Below are positions 7,323-10,159 of a DNA stretch of 10,159 bases, piece after piece; the stretch's first letter is position 1; every line of letters begins with the position of its first letter. A program made the translations under genes and the position numbers. The notes beneath the pieces were generated by a model, which searched no databases, was not told where the DNA came from, and saw nothing but the letters and a program-made list of their open reading frames with translations. Origin of the DNA: Euperipatoides rowelli (taxonomy: Eukaryota > Onychophora > Udeonychophora > Euonychophora > Peripatopsidae); NCBI GenBank assembly GCA_003024985.2, contig PXIH01S0000709.1; one strand, given 5' to 3'.

Positions 7323-8837
7323 TTAGTCAATCATCATAATTATCAGAGCACTGTTTGTTAGATTTTTTTAAATATACGACAAATTATTATCAAGTTTGAG
7401 AAGAAGAAAAAAATAATATATTTTTTTTTTTTAGAATGAATAATGATAATGTCATAAACGTGATAATTTCATACATATAAATGTGGGCTAAACTAAATAA
7501 AAGCTTAATTTAATACTTTAACAGCAACAAAAATGTTGAATTCTTATGTCTCAACATTTAGAAATGGTAAAAACAATTGAAAACATTTATATAACAATGT
7601 ATTGTAGCTCGTTGGTTATTGCTCTTAGAAGAAAAAAAATCTTTCAGTAAGTTACAAATCCCGCAGGTAATTGAACGAAGGTTCTTTAATTCGCTGAATC
7701 GTTATTATATTTTATTTATTTTTAATCAAGTGAATAACCAATAAACTGGCAAATTGTCCTCATCTTATTAAATGTCCCCAACAAATAATTAACTGGTTTT
7801 TTTTTTACTATAGACAGCCTTAAGGGATTTTAAAATAAACAATTTTTAAGGGAAGGCTTCCAGAAATTAATGACAAAACTCATCCGTTTAGAATTACCAG
7901 GAAGAAATTATTGAAAATTAGTAATTAATACACCATCAATCTTCTCGGTGTCATACAGAAGTCAATTTCTTAAATACGAGAAAGAAAGAAAAAAAACTAT
8001 TCAAAAGAGGATACAATTTGTTTACCTTTTTTCAAATTAAATGCATATAATTATATCAATTAAACATAATTAATGAAGACGTTATTACACAAAGAGATGA
8101 CGATCCTAAATTCAGCTTACAAAAGCGTTTTGAATATTAAAAGTTAAACAATATTGAGGCGCTAAAATACAATTTCCTCTATGAGAAAGTGGGAAGAAAA
8201 CTATTTTACTTTATCGGTTAATAATTTCAAACATAATATTTAAAAAAAAAAAATGGCATTAATGAAGATAGAGTGCCCAATCAGAAAATATCATAAATCA
8301 TCTGTTAGGTTTCAATCAAAAGTGACAATCCAATTTATAGACAAGAGAGATAGAGAGAGGGGGTGGGGGGAAACAAGTAATAAGAATTTGAAGATATTAA
8401 AAGCATATTAATTTCAAAATATAAAAACAAGGAAATCATTGTGTAATACAATTTGTATATTAATTGATGCTATCAGTACTAATTAAAAGATTAACAGAAT
8501 AAAGATAAAAAGAATTAAGTAGATCAAGTAAAACAAATCATAAATTATATAATATAGGCGTAATTTGTTTTTCATGAGAGAGAACAACACTTAAATATAT
8601 TTATTCAAATTTTAACTATTTTTATGCAAATTTTACTTTCACTTTCAAACATAGGCCTATTAGGCTATCCCAAATTAATATCTAAGTTATCTTATAACAT
8701 GAAATGAAAATAGATTTATTAGCTGATACATAATAAAAAAAGATTTATTTATTTAGAGTCAATTGAATAGTTTTGTAATTAGATTTGCTTGCCACCTTTT
8801 TTTATTTTTATTCTTATTTTTACTTTCACTTTCCTCC
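7323..8837. other. Long AT-rich stretch without a recognised gene
   Basis: Short homopolymers and A/T palindromes only. One purine-rich tract (8343-8373, GAGAGA then G5 and G6 runs broken by T) parallels the one at 6834-6855. An inverted pair TTGGTTATT / AATAACCAA sits near 7612-7620 and 7733-7742. TAGGCCTA-type words occur near 7229 and 8653. No exon with both splice sites could be assembled. Confidence 0.5.
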
Positions 8838-9062
8838 TTATGCTTATTGATAGCATGTTTCTTTTCATTTATCCCATTTTGAATCCCCTCATCCTTTAGG
8901 CTTATTAATAGCATTTTCCCTTTCATTACTGTCTCCTTCTCTTTATGACTACTGATAGTATTTTTCCTTTTCATTTACCCTAGTTTTACTCCCCCTTTTT
9001 CTTAGGCCTGTTAATATTTATCTTTCATTTATCCCATTTTATTCACAGCCTTCATCCTCATT
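8838..9062. repeat. Degenerate tandem repeat, about four units of 47-59 bp
   Basis: Unit starts are recognised by TTA(T/G)G..T.(T/A)TTGATAG-like words at 8838, 8896, 8943 and 9002, giving spacings of 58, 47 and 59. Most units then continue with TTTC(A)TTTATCCCATTTT or a close variant and a C-rich end (CCCCTCATCC, CTCCCCC, CCTTCATCC). The minus-strand frame open at 8759-8974 runs through it and gives a lysine-rich, low-complexity peptide. Unit spacings are not multiples of 3, so that peptide is not conserved between units and is judged a by-product of the purine-rich strand. Confidence 0.7.
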
Positions 9063-9299
9063 ATCCTAAGTTACATTATTTGTAATTTTTCACATTCTAT
9101 CAAAAAATGGAAAAAGTGGGTCATGATATTTAAAATGTTCCAATTTTTGGATCAATAGATCTATTGTTATGAAACCAAATTATTGGAAACAAAAAAAAAA
9201 AACACTACTAGCCAATGAAAATGCCTTTCATATTGCAATTACATAACATCTTTTTAGAATGAAGGGCAGTTCATTAAGTATTGTGTGCTAAAGTCATTT
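9063..9299. other. AT-rich spacer
   Basis: No gene, hairpin or repeat is supported apart from a 12-13 base A run near 9190. Confidence 0.5.
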
Positions 9300-9540
9300 A
9301 AAGGGGGAGTCCACTCTACATCATAATTTACAAAAATTTTGTTAAATATATTGTTAATAATGAATATAAAATTTATTTTTAATTAATAGCTTTTAAAGTG
9401 CTATTTTTTTTACATTTTTTAAAATAAGAATTAATTTTACCCGCGGAGATACAATGCATGGTGTTAAAAGTCCAACCACGGTAAACTTTCTGTAGCCTGC
9501 TCACATTCCCATATGCATTACGAGCACCGTTTTTTAAATT
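9300..9540. mobile_element. Possible transposon end and fragment (weak)
   Basis: AAAGGGGGAGTCCACTCTA at 9300 looks like the terminus of a small DNA transposon: a purine/G-rich start followed by a palindrome-prone GAGTCCACTC. No matching inverted end occurs in the window, so the element would be truncated or the call wrong. Within 9440-9530 a GC-richer segment includes CCCGCGG and TGCATGGTG. The minus-strand frame open at 9379-9585 covers this segment, but it has no recognised domain and starts with a low-complexity leucine run. Confidence 0.2.
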
Positions 9541-9553
9541 GTATAATTCTTGC

Positions 9554-9567
9554 AATAATAATAATAA
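9554..9567. repeat. (AAT)n microsatellite
   Basis: A short run of about four AAT units. Confidence 0.7.
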
Positions 9568-10159
9568 AATATAATAAACAACCATATAATTTTCAGCCTC
9601 AATAATCTGTTACTTCATCTGAGGAAGAAAAATAAAATAACAGTAAGGATAACAGAATCAAATGGAACAAGAAAAACCATCAATATTGGGTACGGTAAAA
9701 TAGTGTTCTTGTGCAGCTTTACTCGCCATGGCAACTAAAAGTTAGCTGAAATGGTGGATGTTAAGAAAGCCAGCTAAGTTTTGCCCAGTATATTTTTTAG
9801 TTTCCAATAAATTGTAATAATAAAATTATAAAGATTTAAACTTGAAGATAATAATGAACCAGCGTTGAATATTTGTAAGAAAAGTCTTGATAGTAAATTA
9901 TGTTTAGTTTGATTGCTTCAATGAAACCTAAGTTATCGAGTTGAATGCAAAGTTTGCCCAATCTCTTTTTAATAGTACATGACAATGTGTGTGTTTATGT
10001 CAATTAGCCTAATAAAACCACAATCAGCAATTAGGTATAGCTTTAAAATTCAAAAGAAATTGATTTACGCTAGTAAGCCGCTTTTTAAAAAAATATTTTG
10101 CCAAAATATGGAATTCTTTGCCCACTTTGATTCTAGATTCCATCTCTCTCAAATGCTTT
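9568..10159. other. AT-rich DNA to the window end
   Basis: No gene, tandem repeat or transposon end could be supported. All frames contain frequent stops. Confidence 0.5.

Noticed and set aside
8759-8974. Minus-strand lysine-rich 71-codon frame
   Set aside because: It crosses from unique DNA into the degenerate tandem repeat; unit spacings not divisible by 3 mean the peptide does not repeat. Low-complexity K/N/E content reflects base composition.
9379-9585. Minus-strand 68-codon frame
   Set aside because: It starts with a low-complexity leucine run, shows no known motif and has no supporting splice or poly(A) context.

Overview
This window looks like non-coding nuclear DNA from an animal, most likely a marine invertebrate. 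It is strongly AT-rich, full of homopolymer runs, and carries a large minisatellite and several short non-autonomous DNA transposons (MITEs). No bacterial-style operons, ribosome binding sites, rRNA, tRNA or CRISPR arrays were seen. Scattered TAGGCCTA-like words and hAT-type termini fit an echinoderm, hemichordate or mollusc better than a vertebrate, but this is an impression and not an identification. Two N characters (3178 and 5572) show it is a draft assembly.

Layout. 1-230 is the right end of a hAT-like MITE cut by the window edge. About 231-1683 is a 20-bp minisatellite, well ordered from about 780 and decayed toward its left edge. 1684-2336 is AT-rich DNA with one weak minus-strand terminal-exon candidate (1829-2030). 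2337-2570 holds three perfect hairpins in a row. 2635-3422 is a complete hAT-like MITE with 8-bp target-site duplications, and its right end is the same family as 1-230. 3431-4860 is featureless AT-rich DNA. 4861-5260 is a relatively GC-rich patch that starts after a good splice-acceptor sequence and ends in AATAAA plus an A-tract: a terminal exon, a retrocopy or chance. 5275-5382 is an imperfect foldback. 5694-6589 is an old MITE with AGGGA..ATCCATAA ends, interrupted by a second hAT-like MITE at 6084-6415. 6590-8837 is AT-rich with nothing firm. 8838-9062 is a degenerate tandem repeat of about 47-59 bp. The remainder is AT-rich apart from a TIR-like end at about 9300.

Coding potential is poor. 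A back-of-envelope estimate, assuming about 70% AT, predicts a handful of random open stretches of 68-78 codons in 10 kb read in six frames, which is what is seen. None of these has a recognisable domain. The window is best read as an intergenic or intronic graveyard of small transposons and satellites. I found no convincing new multi-gene system. The most distinctive items are the two dated insertions (hAT with TSD; MITE inside MITE), the minisatellite's variant blocks and the hairpin cluster.
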